Below are positions 16,061 through 24,027 of a stretch of 30,456 nt of DNA, piece by piece. Both the position numbers and the translations under genes were made by a program. The notes beneath the pieces were generated by a model, which did no database searches, had not been told where the DNA came from, and saw only the letters and a list, made by a program, of their open reading frames with translations. Location: the NCBI GenBank assembly GCA_035940575.1, contig DASZER010000042.1, forward strand, positions 1-30,456, given 5' to 3'. How positions within the stretch are numbered: position 1 is the stretch's first letter; every line of letters begins with the position of its first letter. Origin of the DNA: BP-191 sp035940575. GTDB lineage: Bacteria > Actinomycetota > Actinomycetes > BP-191.

Positions 16061-16444
16061 ATGAACGGCGAAGCCCGCCTCGCGCTGCGACCAGTGCCCG
16101 CGAGTGCCGCGCTCGCGCGCCTGTTCGTGGAGCAGACGCTGGGCGGCTGGGGCTGCGACGGGCTCGTCGACGCGGCCCGCCTGCTGGTCAGCGAGCTCGT
16201 GACCAACGCCGTGCTGCACGCCCGCACCGACCTCGAGCTGTCCGTGCGCCTCGTCGCGCGCGGCGTACGCATCGAGGTCTCCGACGGCAGCCCGGCCGCG
16301 CCGGTCGTGCGCCACTACGAGGACGAGGCGATGACCGGGCGCGGCCTCGCGCTGGTCGAGGAGCTGGCGTCGGCCTGGGGGGTCGACGACCACCCGGCGG
16401 GCAAGAGCGTGTGGTTCGAGATCCACGAGGACCTCGGCCGCTAG
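16061..16444 (+). CDS. RsbW-like anti-sigma factor / serine kinase (HATPase_c)
   Basis: 127-residue GHKL ATPase of the anti-sigma kinase class, the usual small size. The N-box is SELVTNAVLHA with Glu45 and Asn49, the G1 box VSDGS (73-77), the G2 box TGRGLALVEEL (92-102), and the last strand is GKSVWFEI. These proteins bind a sigma factor or phosphorylate an antagonist protein. Actinobacteria have many copies and the partner cannot be read from sequence. It is divergent from the SpoIIE-type phosphatase, a natural opposing enzyme. No sigma factor is adjacent. Confidence 0.88.
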   Translation: MNGEARLALRPVPASAALARLFVEQTLGGWGCDGLVDAARLLVSELVTNAVLHARTDLELSVRLVARGVRIEVSDGSPAAPVVRHYEDEAMTGRGLALVEELASAWGVDDHPAGKSVWFEIHEDLGR

Positions 16445-16479
16445 CGCCAACCCGGTCGCGGCCCGCTCCCCCGGCGCGG

Positions 16480-16485
16480 TAGGAA
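16480..16485 (+). promoter_or_regulatory. possible leaderless -10 box for the Eis-like gene (TAGGAA)
   Basis: TAGGAA, 7 bases, ATG 16493. The spacing is right for a leaderless start, but the last base departs from TANNNT. Confidence 0.35.
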
Positions 16486-16492
16486 CGCCGCC

Positions 16493-17704
16493 ATGGTGGA
16501 GATCCGCACGCTGACCGAGGCCGACGTCGTCGAGTACCAGACGCACGTCGAGAGCGTGTTCGGCGGCGACTACGACGAGCAGGAGGCGGCGGCGTGGCGC
16601 CCGCTGATCGAGCTCGACCGCAACCACGCCGCCGTGGACGACGGGCGGATCGTCGGCAGCGCGGGCGTGTTCACGTTCGACATGACCGCGCCGGGCGGGC
16701 CCGTCCCGACCGCCGGAGTCACCGTCGTCGGCGTCGCCGCGACCCACCGCCGCCAGGGCATCCTGACGCGGCTGATGCGTACGCAGCTCGACGCGATCCG
16801 CGAGCGCGACGCCGAGCCGGTCGCGGCGCTGTGGGCCAGCGAGGCCGTGATCTACGGCAGGTTCGGCTACGGCGTCGCCGCCCGCCGCCTCAACGTCACG
16901 CTCGACGCCCGCGAGCCGGAGCTCCTCGGCGCGCCGCCGCGCGGCCGCGTACGGGTCGTGGACGACCTCGCCGACATCGCGCCGCCGCTCTACGACGCCG
17001 TTCGCGCCGCGCGCCCCGGCATGATCAGCCGCGACGAGCGGCGCTGGCCCGCCCGCCTCTGCGACCTCCCGCAGCACCGCCACGGCGCGGGGCAGCAGCG
17101 CAACGTCGTCTACGAGGTCGACGGCGCGGTGCGCGGCTACGCGATGTACCGGTTGAAGCCGTCGTGGGACCCGGGCCCGCGCGGCGAGGTCCGGGTCAAG
17201 GAGCTGGTCCACCTGGATGCCGACGCGCACGCCGGCCTGTGGCGCTACCTCACCTCGATCGACCTGATGCCGCTGACGACGTACGACAACGTCCCGCCCG
17301 ACGACGCGCTCTTCCACCGCCTCCGCGACCCGCGGCTGGTCCGGGTCAACGGCTTCGTCGACGGCGTGCACGTCCGGGTGCTCGACGTGGCACGGGCGTT
17401 CGAGGCGCGGTCCTACGACGGGTCGGCCCGGCTCGTCGTGGACGTCGTGGACGGCTTCGGGGGCTACGCGTCCGGCCGCTGGGCGCTCGACGTCTCCCCC
17501 GACGGCGTGTCGTGCGCGCCGACCGACGCCTTCGCCGACGTCACCATGGGCGCGGCCGAGCTCGGCGCGCTCTACCTCGGCGACACGACGCTGCGCGAGC
17601 TGCACCTCGCGGGGCGCGTGGACGAGCACACGCCCGACGCCGTCGAGAAGGCGTCGCCCGCGCTCGCCTGGCCCGTCCGCGCGTGGTGCCCGGAGATCTT
17701 CTGA
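16493..17704 (+). CDS. Eis-like GNAT N-acetyltransferase
   Basis: 403 residues, the length of the Eis family (about 400-410). The N-terminal GNAT domain has the acetyl-CoA loop VAATHRRQGILTRL (RRQGI 86-90) and the conserved IYGRFGYGVA segment that carries the Eis catalytic tyrosine. A second GNAT-like half and a SCP2-like C-terminal domain follow. The chain ends CPEIF, where the free terminal carboxylate of Phe is part of the Eis active site. The family acetylates amines, including aminoglycosides, at several positions; the native substrate is unknown. It converges on nei with 7 bases between the genes. Confidence 0.88.
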   Translation: MVEIRTLTEADVVEYQTHVESVFGGDYDEQEAAAWRPLIELDRNHAAVDDGRIVGSAGVFTFDMTAPGGPVPTAGVTVVGVAATHRRQGILTRLMRTQLDAIRERDAEPVAALWASEAVIYGRFGYGVAARRLNVTLDAREPELLGAPPRGRVRVVDDLADIAPPLYDAVRAARPGMISRDERRWPARLCDLPQHRHGAGQQRNVVYEVDGAVRGYAMYRLKPSWDPGPRGEVRVKELVHLDADAHAGLWRYLTSIDLMPLTTYDNVPPDDALFHRLRDPRLVRVNGFVDGVHVRVLDVARAFEARSYDGSARLVVDVVDGFGGYASGRWALDVSPDGVSCAPTDAFADVTMGAAELGALYLGDTTLRELHLAGRVDEHTPDAVEKASPALAWPVRAWCPEIF

Positions 17705-17711
17705 CGTTCGA

Positions 17712-18506
17712 CTAGCCGGGCTGGCAGCCTGGGCACCAGTACGCGGTGCGGGCGCCGAGCACGTCGCTACGGATCGGCGTCCCGCAGCGACGGCACGGCA
17801 GGTCGGTGCGCCGCCACAGGTAGTGCCTGTCCTCGTCGCTCGGCCGCCCGCTGCGCCGGTCGCGGTCGGCCGGGTCCGTCGTCACGATGCGGCCGATCCG
17901 TACGCCGTTGCGCAGCATCCGCACGAGCGTCTCCCACAGCGCGTCGAACTCCTCGCGCGTCAGCGTGTTCGCCGCCCGGTGCGGCGCGATGCCGAGGACG
18001 TAGAGGGCCTCGGCGCGGTACACGTTGCCGACTCCCGCGATCGCCGACTGGTCGAGCAGCAGCGTCGCGATCGGGGTGTCGCGGCGGGTGACCTTGCGCC
18101 ACAGCCGCTCGCGGTCCGCGCGCGGGTCGAGCGGGTCGGGGCCGAGCCGGTCGAGGATCGCGTCGCGCCGCTCCGGAGTGATGCGCTCGCAGACCGTGGG
18201 GCCGCGCAGGTCCACGAGAGTCTCGCCGTCGTGCATCCGCAGCCGTACGGCGCCGCGCGGCGCGGGGAACGGCCGCTCGTGCCGCTCGAACACGCCGTAG
18301 ATGCCGAGGTGCACGTGCACGACGTCGTCGCCGTACTCGTAGAACAGGTGCTTGCCGTACGGCCTCACCCGGTCGAGCACGCGCCCGTCCAGCGCCGCCG
18401 CGTCGCTCGCGAACCGGCCCTGCGGGCTCTCCATCCGCAGCGCCTTCCCCTTGAACGCCGCGTTGTGCTCGCGCGCGATCCTGTGGATCGTGTGGCCCTC
18501 GGGCAT
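17712..18506 (-). CDS. nei: Fpg/Nei-family DNA glycosylase and AP lyase
   Basis: Base-excision repair enzyme for oxidised bases. 264 residues. The mature N-terminus PEGHT with Pro2 as the Schiff-base nucleophile and Glu3 is intact, Lys52 is in YGKHLFY, and the helix-two-turn-helix has DQSAIAGVGNVYRAEAL. A C-terminal zinc finger, CRRCGTPI...WCPGCQ, has all four cysteines. It resembles the actinobacterial Rv2464c group, and its place next to rpiB agrees. GAGGAG lies 3 bases before ATG 18506. It is divergent from a 63-residue gene with 21 bases between them; both ribosome sites lie in that gap. Confidence 0.93.
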   Translation of the reverse strand: MPEGHTIHRIAREHNAAFKGKALRMESPQGRFASDAAALDGRVLDRVRPYGKHLFYEYGDDVVHVHLGIYGVFERHERPFPAPRGAVRLRMHDGETLVDLRGPTVCERITPERRDAILDRLGPDPLDPRADRERLWRKVTRRDTPIATLLLDQSAIAGVGNVYRAEALYVLGIAPHRAANTLTREEFDALWETLVRMLRNGVRIGRIVTTDPADRDRRSGRPSDEDRHYLWRRTDLPCRRCGTPIRSDVLGARTAYWCPGCQPG

Positions 18507-18687
18507 CGTTCTCCTCGGAGGTCTGTCGTGGCGGCCAAGCGCAACGGTTCCGGTACCCCCGGCGGCGGCGTCAGCGGGCTCACCGGCGGCGGCCCCTCCA
18601 TCGTCGGCGTCTCCGGCGGGATGCGCGCGCGGGACGTCTCGCGGCCCCGCCCGAAGGACCTCGCGCGCGCCGAGAAGACGGTCGTCG

Positions 18688-19131
<444 letters not shown>

Positions 19132-19803
19132 GTGCGGATCGTGGCAGGAGTCGACGGCTGCCCGCGCGGCTGGGTCGCGGCGGTGTGGGGTCCTGGCGGC
19201 GTGGAGTGGCGGGTGACGCCGTTGTCGTTCGCCGCGCTCCTGGACGCGCTCGGCGACGCGGAGGTGGTCGCCGCCGACGTGCCGATCGGGCTGGCGCCGT
19301 CGGGCCACCGCGCGTGCGACGTCGCGGCGCGGGAGCGGCTCGCGGCGGCGGGCGCGTCGCGGTCGTCGGTGTTCCTGATGCCGCCGAGGCCCGTCCTCGA
19401 AGCGCCCTCGCACGCCGACGCCTGCCGGGTCGGTACCGACCTGGGAGGCAAGGGCATCTCGGTGCAGACCTGGTACGTCAAGGACCGCGTCCTCGACGCC
19501 ACCGACCACGCCGACGCGCGGACGTACGAGGCGCACCCCGAGCTGTCGTTCCTGCGCCTGGCCGGCGCCGCGCTCCCGCCGAAGAAGACCGCCGCCGGGC
19601 TCGGCGCGCGGATCGCCGTGCTGGGACCCGCGCTCGCGGCGGGCAGCACGCCGGTGGACGTGGCGGCGCTGCTCGCCACGGCGCCGCGACCCGCCCGCGC
19701 CGACGACGCGCTCGACGCCCTGGCCTGCGCGTGGACGGCGCGGCGCATCCTCGACGGCACCGCCGAGCACCTCGGCGACGCCGTCGCGCGGATCGCCGTG
19801 TAG
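19132..19803 (+). CDS. DUF429 protein, predicted RNase H-fold nuclease
   Basis: 223 residues from GTG 19132; a GTG at 19141 (MAGVDGCPRGW) is equally possible. Motifs of the family: GVDGCPRGWVAA at the start, AADVPIGL, the RSSVFLMPPR segment, VQTWYV, EAHPELSFLRLAG, KKTAAGL, and DDALDALACAWTARR near the end. The acidic residues in VDG, ADVPIG, EAHPE and DDALDA fit a metal-dependent RNase H-like site. No substrate is established to my knowledge. It is divergent from rpiB with abutting start codons and converges on the aldehyde dehydrogenase with 7 bases between the stops. Confidence 0.85.
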   Translation: MRIVAGVDGCPRGWVAAVWGPGGVEWRVTPLSFAALLDALGDAEVVAADVPIGLAPSGHRACDVAARERLAAAGASRSSVFLMPPRPVLEAPSHADACRVGTDLGGKGISVQTWYVKDRVLDATDHADARTYEAHPELSFLRLAGAALPPKKTAAGLGARIAVLGPALAAGSTPVDVAALLATAPRPARADDALDALACAWTARRILDGTAEHLGDAVARIAV

Positions 19804-19810
19804 AGCGGCC

Positions 19811-21229
19811 CTAGAGCTGGATCGACTTGACCTCGAGGAACTCCTCGAGGCCCCAGACGCCTCGCTCGCGGCCGTTGCCCGACTGCTTGTAGCCGCCGAA
19901 CGGCGCGAGCGGGTTGAACTTCGCGCCGTTGACGTCCACCTGCCCGGTACGCATCCGCCGCGCGAACGCCTTCGCCCGCTCCGCGTCGCCCGACCACACG
20001 CCGCCGGAGAGGCCGTACGGCGTCGCGTTCGCGATGCGCTCGGCGTCGTCCTCGGAGTCGTACGGCATTACCGCGAGGACAGGGCCGAAGATCTCCTCCT
20101 GCGCGATGGTCATGTCGGGCGTGACGTTCGCGAAGACGGTCGGGCGGACGTAGTAGCCGCGCTCGAAGCCCTCCGGCGCCTCCGCGCCGCCGGTGACGAG
20201 CGTCGCGCCCTCCTCGACGCCCTTGCGGATGTAGCCGAGCACCCGCTCGCGCTGCACGTCGGAGACGAGCGGCCCGAGCCGCGTCTCCGGCGACGTCGGG
20301 TCGCCGGGCGCGTACGACTCGGCGGCGGCCTTCACGGCCGCGACGACCTCGTCGTGCTTGTCGCGCGGGACGAGCAGGCGGGTCAGCGCCGAGCAGGTCT
20401 GGCCGGCGTTCTGGTACGCCTGCGCGACCGCGATCTTGCCGATCTTCGACAGGTCGGCGTCGTCGAGGACGACGTTCGCGCTCTTGCCGCCGAGCTCCAG
20501 CGCGACGCGCTTCACGGTCTGCGCGGCGAGCGCGGTGACGCGCTTGCCCGCGGCGGTCGAGCCGGTGAACGACACCATGTCGACCTCGGGGTGCGCGACG
20601 AGCGCCTCGCCGACGACGGCCCCGGTGCCGGTGACGACGTTGAACACGCCCGCGGGCAGCCCGACCTCGTGGCAGATCTCGGCGAACAGGAACGCGTTGA
20701 GCGGCGCGACCTCGCTCGGCTTCAGCACGACCGTGCAGCCCGCGGCGAACGCCGGCGCGACCTTGTTCACGATCTGGTGCAGCGGGAAGTTCCACGGCGT
20801 GATGGCGCCGACGACGCCGACCGGCTCCTTCACGATCAGCGAGTTGCCGACCGTCTCCTCGAACGCGTACTCGGTCGCGATCTTCGCGTACTGCGCCATC
20901 GTCGCGATCGGCAGGCCCGCCTGGACCAGCTCGGCGTGCTTCGCCGTCGCGCCCATCTCGGCGGTGATCGTCCTGGCGATCTCGTCGGCCCGCGCGCTCA
21001 TCGCCTCGTGCAGGCGTTCGAGGAACTTCGCCCGCTCCTCGACGCTCGTCGCCGACCATCCGTCGAACGCCGCCCGCGCCGCGCGCACCGCGCGGTCGAC
21101 GTCCTCGGGCGTGCCCTCGGCGACGCGGCCGACGACCTCCTCGGTCGCGGGGTTCACGACGTCGATCGTCGACGTGCCGGTCGAGGCGACCCAGGCGCCG
21201 TCGACGTAGAGCTGCGTACGGTCCTGCAA
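19811..21229 (-). CDS. NAD(P)-dependent aldehyde dehydrogenase
   Basis: Oxidises an aldehyde to the acid. 472 residues from TTG 21229, chosen because GGAGG lies 5 bases upstream and the protein then begins at the usual QLYVDGAWV. Key residues are present: Asn147 (PWNFP), the cofactor loop FTGSTAAGKRV, Glu245 (LELGGKS) and the nucleophile Cys279 (GQTC). The end GGYKQSGNGRERGVWGLEEFL is also typical. The substrate cannot be told. Thirteen bases upstream on the same strand is a 38-residue zinc-finger gene, probably co-transcribed. Confidence 0.95.
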   Translation of the reverse strand: MQDRTQLYVDGAWVASTGTSTIDVVNPATEEVVGRVAEGTPEDVDRAVRAARAAFDGWSATSVEERAKFLERLHEAMSARADEIARTITAEMGATAKHAELVQAGLPIATMAQYAKIATEYAFEETVGNSLIVKEPVGVVGAITPWNFPLHQIVNKVAPAFAAGCTVVLKPSEVAPLNAFLFAEICHEVGLPAGVFNVVTGTGAVVGEALVAHPEVDMVSFTGSTAAGKRVTALAAQTVKRVALELGGKSANVVLDDADLSKIGKIAVAQAYQNAGQTCSALTRLLVPRDKHDEVVAAVKAAAESYAPGDPTSPETRLGPLVSDVQRERVLGYIRKGVEEGATLVTGGAEAPEGFERGYYVRPTVFANVTPDMTIAQEEIFGPVLAVMPYDSEDDAERIANATPYGLSGGVWSGDAERAKAFARRMRTGQVDVNGAKFNPLAPFGGYKQSGNGRERGVWGLEEFLEVKSIQL

Positions 21230-21242
21230 CGGATCCTCCGTC

Positions 21243-21359
21243 TTACGGGCGCTCGGTCGGCTCGCCGATCGAGCCCGGGTGGTCACGGTCGAGATGGTCG
21301 CGGAGCTCGGCGTCGTCACCGAAGCGGAGCTCGCACTCAGGACACTGGTGAACGGCCAT
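21243..21359 (-). CDS. 38-residue C2H2 zinc-finger microprotein
   Basis: ATG 21359 to TGA gives MAVHQCPECELRF and then GDDAELRDHLDRDH and a short tail ending GEPTERP. The pattern is C-x2-C-x12-H-x4-H, a single classical C2H2 finger and almost the whole protein. One finger may bind DNA, RNA or a protein; function is unknown. Thirteen bases separate it from the aldehyde dehydrogenase start. Its ATG overlaps that of the divergent GNAT gene by two bases (CATG). Confidence 0.7.
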   Translation of the reverse strand: MAVHQCPECELRFGDDAELRDHLDRDHPGSIGEPTERP

Positions 21360-21852
21360 GCTGTGCAGTGTGGCACTGATCGTGAGACCCGAGACAGCCG
21401 CCGACGCCGAGGCGGTCCACGCCCTGCACGCCGCCGCGTTCGGCCGCGTGGTGGAGGCCGACCTGTACACCGCGCTGCGCCGCGACGGCGACGACCTGCC
21501 CGCCTCGCGGGTGGGGCTGCTCGACGGCGTGCTCGTCGCGTCCGTCGTCGTCAGCCGCGCCTGGGTGGGCGACGCGCCGGTGGCGGCGTTGGGGCCCGTC
21601 GGCGTGCTGCCGGAGCACCAGGGCCGCGGGTACGGCAGCGAGGTCGTGCGCGCGGCCGTGGCGGCGTGCGCCGGCGAGCCGCTCGTCGCGCTGCTCGGCA
21701 GCACGGCGTTCTACCGCCGCTTCGGCTTCGCGGCCGACCCGCGGGTGACGCCGCCCGACCCGGAGTGGGGCGAGCACTTCCAGGTCCTGCGGAACGACCC
21801 CTCGGTGGAGGGGCCGTTCCGCTACGCCAGGGCGTTCGACGCCGTCTCGTAG
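21358..21852 (+). CDS. GNAT-family N-acetyltransferase
   Basis: 164 residues from ATG 21358. GTG 21370 (MALIVRPETAAD) is as likely, since a CATGCT box lies 7 bases before it. The acetyl-CoA loop is VLPEHQGRGYGSEVV, followed by VALLGSTAFYRRFGFA, as in YhbS-like enzymes. Substrate unknown. It converges on the CHAP gene, whose stop is 2 bases away, and shares start-codon bases with the divergent zinc-finger gene. Confidence 0.88.
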   Translation: MLCSVALIVRPETAADAEAVHALHAAAFGRVVEADLYTALRRDGDDLPASRVGLLDGVLVASVVVSRAWVGDAPVAALGPVGVLPEHQGRGYGSEVVRAAVAACAGEPLVALLGSTAFYRRFGFAADPRVTPPDPEWGEHFQVLRNDPSVEGPFRYARAFDAVS

Positions 21853-21854
21853 GG

Positions 21855-22601
21855 CTAGCGCGTCACCGGCTTCGTGCAGATCGCGTCCCACGTCTTCTGC
21901 CCGCCGACGCCGTCGGCGGTGAGGCCGAACTCCTTCTGGAACGCCTTCAGCACCTTCGTCGTCCCCGGGCCGTGGTCGCCGTCGACCGCGATGCGCCAGC
22001 CGCGGCCCTTGAGCCGCTCCTGGTAGGCGCGCGTGATCGGGCTGTCCTTCATGCCCTCCTTGGTGATACCGGGGCACTTCGGCGCGGTGGAGCCGGGGCC
22101 GCGCTGCGGCGTCGCCTTCCCGCCCTGCGCCGTGGCCGGGCCGGTCTGCGGGCGCGCGCCGCCGGCGTAGGCGGGGATGCCGTAGCCGGCGATGTTCGCC
22201 CGCCGCGCCATGCGCAGGACGGACCCGCCGGTACGCGAGCCCTTCTTGTTCGTGTTGCCCTCGATCGTGACGATCGAGCCGTCGGCGCGGACGGACTCCA
22301 CGATGCCGACGTGGGCGATGCGGCCCATGCTCGGCCACTGGAAGAACACCACGGCGCCGACGCTGGGCCTGTTCGTCCAGCAGCCGGCCTTCTTGAAGCC
22401 CTGCGCCATCGCGGGCGTGTACGCGCTCTCGCTCGGCAGCTTCATGCCCGCCTCGCGGAACATCGCCACGACGAACGACGCGCACCACGGCTGGTGGTTG
22501 GCGTGGCCCGCGATCTTCGCGAACTTGTTGTCGTTGTTGGGGCCCTCGTCGTAGCCGAGCTCCTTGCGCGCCAGCGCGAGGACGTCGGCGGCCGCGGTCA
22601 T
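21855..22601 (-). CDS. CHAP-domain peptidoglycan hydrolase with C-terminal peptidoglycan-binding domain
   Basis: 248 residues from ATG 22601. The CHAP amidase/endopeptidase domain fills about 1-150: Cys40 (QPWCASF), His97 (RIAHVGIVE) and the polar partner in IEGNTN (114-118). After a linker, a PG_binding_1 domain covers about 190-240 (AYQERLKGRGW, VDGDHGPGTTKVLKAFQ, DGVGGQKTWDAI). There is no signal peptide, so export would need a holin, lysis or another route, as for phage endolysins. The ATG overlaps the stop of the 51-residue gene (ATGA), and a PemK/MazF-like gene lies before that. No other phage genes are near. Confidence 0.88.
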   Translation of the reverse strand: MTAAADVLALARKELGYDEGPNNDNKFAKIAGHANHQPWCASFVVAMFREAGMKLPSESAYTPAMAQGFKKAGCWTNRPSVGAVVFFQWPSMGRIAHVGIVESVRADGSIVTIEGNTNKKGSRTGGSVLRMARRANIAGYGIPAYAGGARPQTGPATAQGGKATPQRGPGSTAPKCPGITKEGMKDSPITRAYQERLKGRGWRIAVDGDHGPGTTKVLKAFQKEFGLTADGVGGQKTWDAICTKPVTR

Positions 22602-22753
22602 GCCTCGCCCGCCGGCGGGACCACGCTCTCCTCGCTGTAGTCCACGTCGGGGTCCTGCGACACGTCCTGCTCCCCGTCCTCCGGACGCGGCGCGTTGTCG
22701 GTCTGCTCGGGCTCGCCCGCCATCTCGAACGTCTCCTCCGTCATGGCGCGCAT
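22598..22753 (-). CDS. 51-residue acidic microprotein coupled to the CHAP gene
   Basis: ATG 22753 has CAGGG 6-7 bases upstream; a second ATG at 22744 (MTEETFEMAG) lacks one. The protein is strongly acidic (EPEQTD, EDGEQDVSQDPDVDYSEE), without signal or membrane segment. Its stop overlaps the CHAP start by 4 bases, so the two are translated together. By position it could be an immunity or antitoxin-like partner for either neighbour, but nothing in the sequence proves it. Low-complexity composition limits homology. Confidence 0.6.
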   Translation of the reverse strand: MRAMTEETFEMAGEPEQTDNAPRPEDGEQDVSQDPDVDYSEESVVPPAGEA

Positions 22754-22791
22754 CGAACACCCTGCGCGCCCCCGCGCGCCAGAGGGAGATC

Positions 22792-23292
22792 TCACCCCCG
22801 TGGGAACGTCCACCCGTAGCGGCGCACGAGCGCGTCCTTCACGCCCTCGAACGTCGCGGCGTCCACCAGGCCGCCCCAGCGGCGCACGTCCTTGGCGCGC
22901 ATGCGGTACCAGGGGTGCAGCCGCGTCCAGCTCGGCCGCCCCTGCCTGTCCCACGCGCCGGCGCCGAGCGGGTACCACTCGGCGTGCTGGCCGTGCTTCG
23001 CCTGCGTCGACAGCGTCAGCACGAGCAGGATGTCGCCCTCGCGCCCGACGACGAGGACCGGCCTGTCCTTCTCGACCGCGTCGGACTCCATGAACTTCAC
23101 CGGGCCCCACACGACCGCGCCCGGCCGGATGTCCCACTGCCCCCGCTTGGGCCGGTACGGCTTCGCCTGCGTGAAGTACGAGAGCGCGTCACCCCGTGGG
23201 GCCAGGGGCGGCCCTTCGAGCGGCGCCCTCGTGGTCCGGCGCGGTGGTGCCGCGGGCCGCGACGGCGCGGCGCGCCTGCGGAACAGCCCCAT
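22792..23292 (-). CDS. PemK/MazF-like protein, possible orphan toxin-type endoribonuclease
   Basis: 166 residues. The first ~35 are basic and Pro-rich (GLFRRRAAPSRPAAPPRR). The core from about residue 50 resembles the PemK/MazF fold: a strand start PGAVVWGPVKF, the loop KDRPVLVVG that carries the catalytic Arg position in this family, and LTLST at the Thr/Ser position. The C-terminal part (WYRMRAKDVRRWGGLVDAAT) fits the last helix. No classical antitoxin precedes it. It starts 15 bases after the HAD stop and is followed by the 51-residue acidic gene. Actinobacteria have many such orphan members, not all toxic. Confidence 0.7.
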   Translation of the reverse strand: MGLFRRRAAPSRPAAPPRRTTRAPLEGPPLAPRGDALSYFTQAKPYRPKRGQWDIRPGAVVWGPVKFMESDAVEKDRPVLVVGREGDILLVLTLSTQAKHGQHAEWYPLGAGAWDRQGRPSWTRLHPWYRMRAKDVRRWGGLVDAATFEGVKDALVRRYGWTFPRG

Positions 23293-23307
23293 CCCCCGTC
23301 CCTTCGC

Positions 23308-24027
23308 TCAGCCGGCGACGATCGCCGGCAGGTCCGCGTGGTCGGCTATCACGTGGTGGCCCTCCGGCTCGGGCTGCGAGTCGTCGTCGTAGACGCCGGT
23401 GTAGCGGATCGCGGTCATGCCCATCCCGAGCGCGCCCGCGACGTCGGTGCGCCGCAGGTCGCCCACGTGCGCCGTGGTCTCCGCGCGCGCGCCGAGGCCG
23501 GCGAGCGCGTGCTCGAAGATCGTCGGGTCGGGCTTGTAGCAGCCGACCTCGTCGGAGAACGACCAGTGGTCGAACGCGTCGAGCAGCCCGTGGCGCGCGA
23601 GGTGCTTGCGCAACGCCGTCGACGGCGTCATGCCGACGTCGCAGACGATCCCGACCTTGATGCCGCGCTCCTTGAGCGCGCGGATCGTGGTCGCGACGTT
23701 CGGCGTGAGGTCGATCCGCGCCTCGGCGCCCGCGCGCCCGAACGCCTCCACCAGCGACTCGTGCACGTCCGGGGGCAGGTCGTGGCCGAGCGCCTCGACG
23801 ATGCCCGCGGCCGCCTCGGTGTAGGAGAAGTGCTCCCCCGCCGTCCACCGCTGCACGAACGTGTCCCACGCGTCCTCGAACGCCCGGTCCAGCACCGCGC
23901 GCTCCGTCGCGAACCCGGCGTCCTCCAGCAGCCCGCTCCACACGCCGACGCGCCAGTCGCGCATCGCCCCCGGCGACGCCTCGCGGCAGAGGGTGTTCCA
24001 GTAGTCGAAGGTGACCGTCTCGATCAT
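23308..24027 (-). CDS. HAD-superfamily hydrolase with atypical motif I
   Basis: 239 residues from ATG 24027. Motif I is TFDYWNTL: nucleophile Asp8 is present but the usual second Asp (position +2) is Trp10, as seen in dehalogenase-like rather than phosphatase members. Motif III Lys is in GCYKPDPTIF and motif IV is HVGDLRRTDV. A helical cap lies at about 20-90. The substrate is unknown; loss of the acid Asp argues against ordinary phosphomonoesterase chemistry. It overlaps the stop of the DsbA-like gene by 4 bases. Confidence 0.88.
   Translation of the reverse strand: MIETVTFDYWNTLCREASPGAMRDWRVGVWSGLLEDAGFATERAVLDRAFEDAWDTFVQRWTAGEHFSYTEAAAGIVEALGHDLPPDVHESLVEAFGRAGAEARIDLTPNVATTIRALKERGIKVGIVCDVGMTPSTALRKHLARHGLLDAFDHWSFSDEVGCYKPDPTIFEHALAGLGARAETTAHVGDLRRTDVAGALGMGMTAIRYTGVYDDDSQPEPEGHHVIADHADLPAIVAG

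Noticed and set aside
21855..23292. Prophage remnant around the CHAP gene
   Set aside because: No integrase, structural, holin or attachment sequence is seen, and the flanking core gene order is unbroken.
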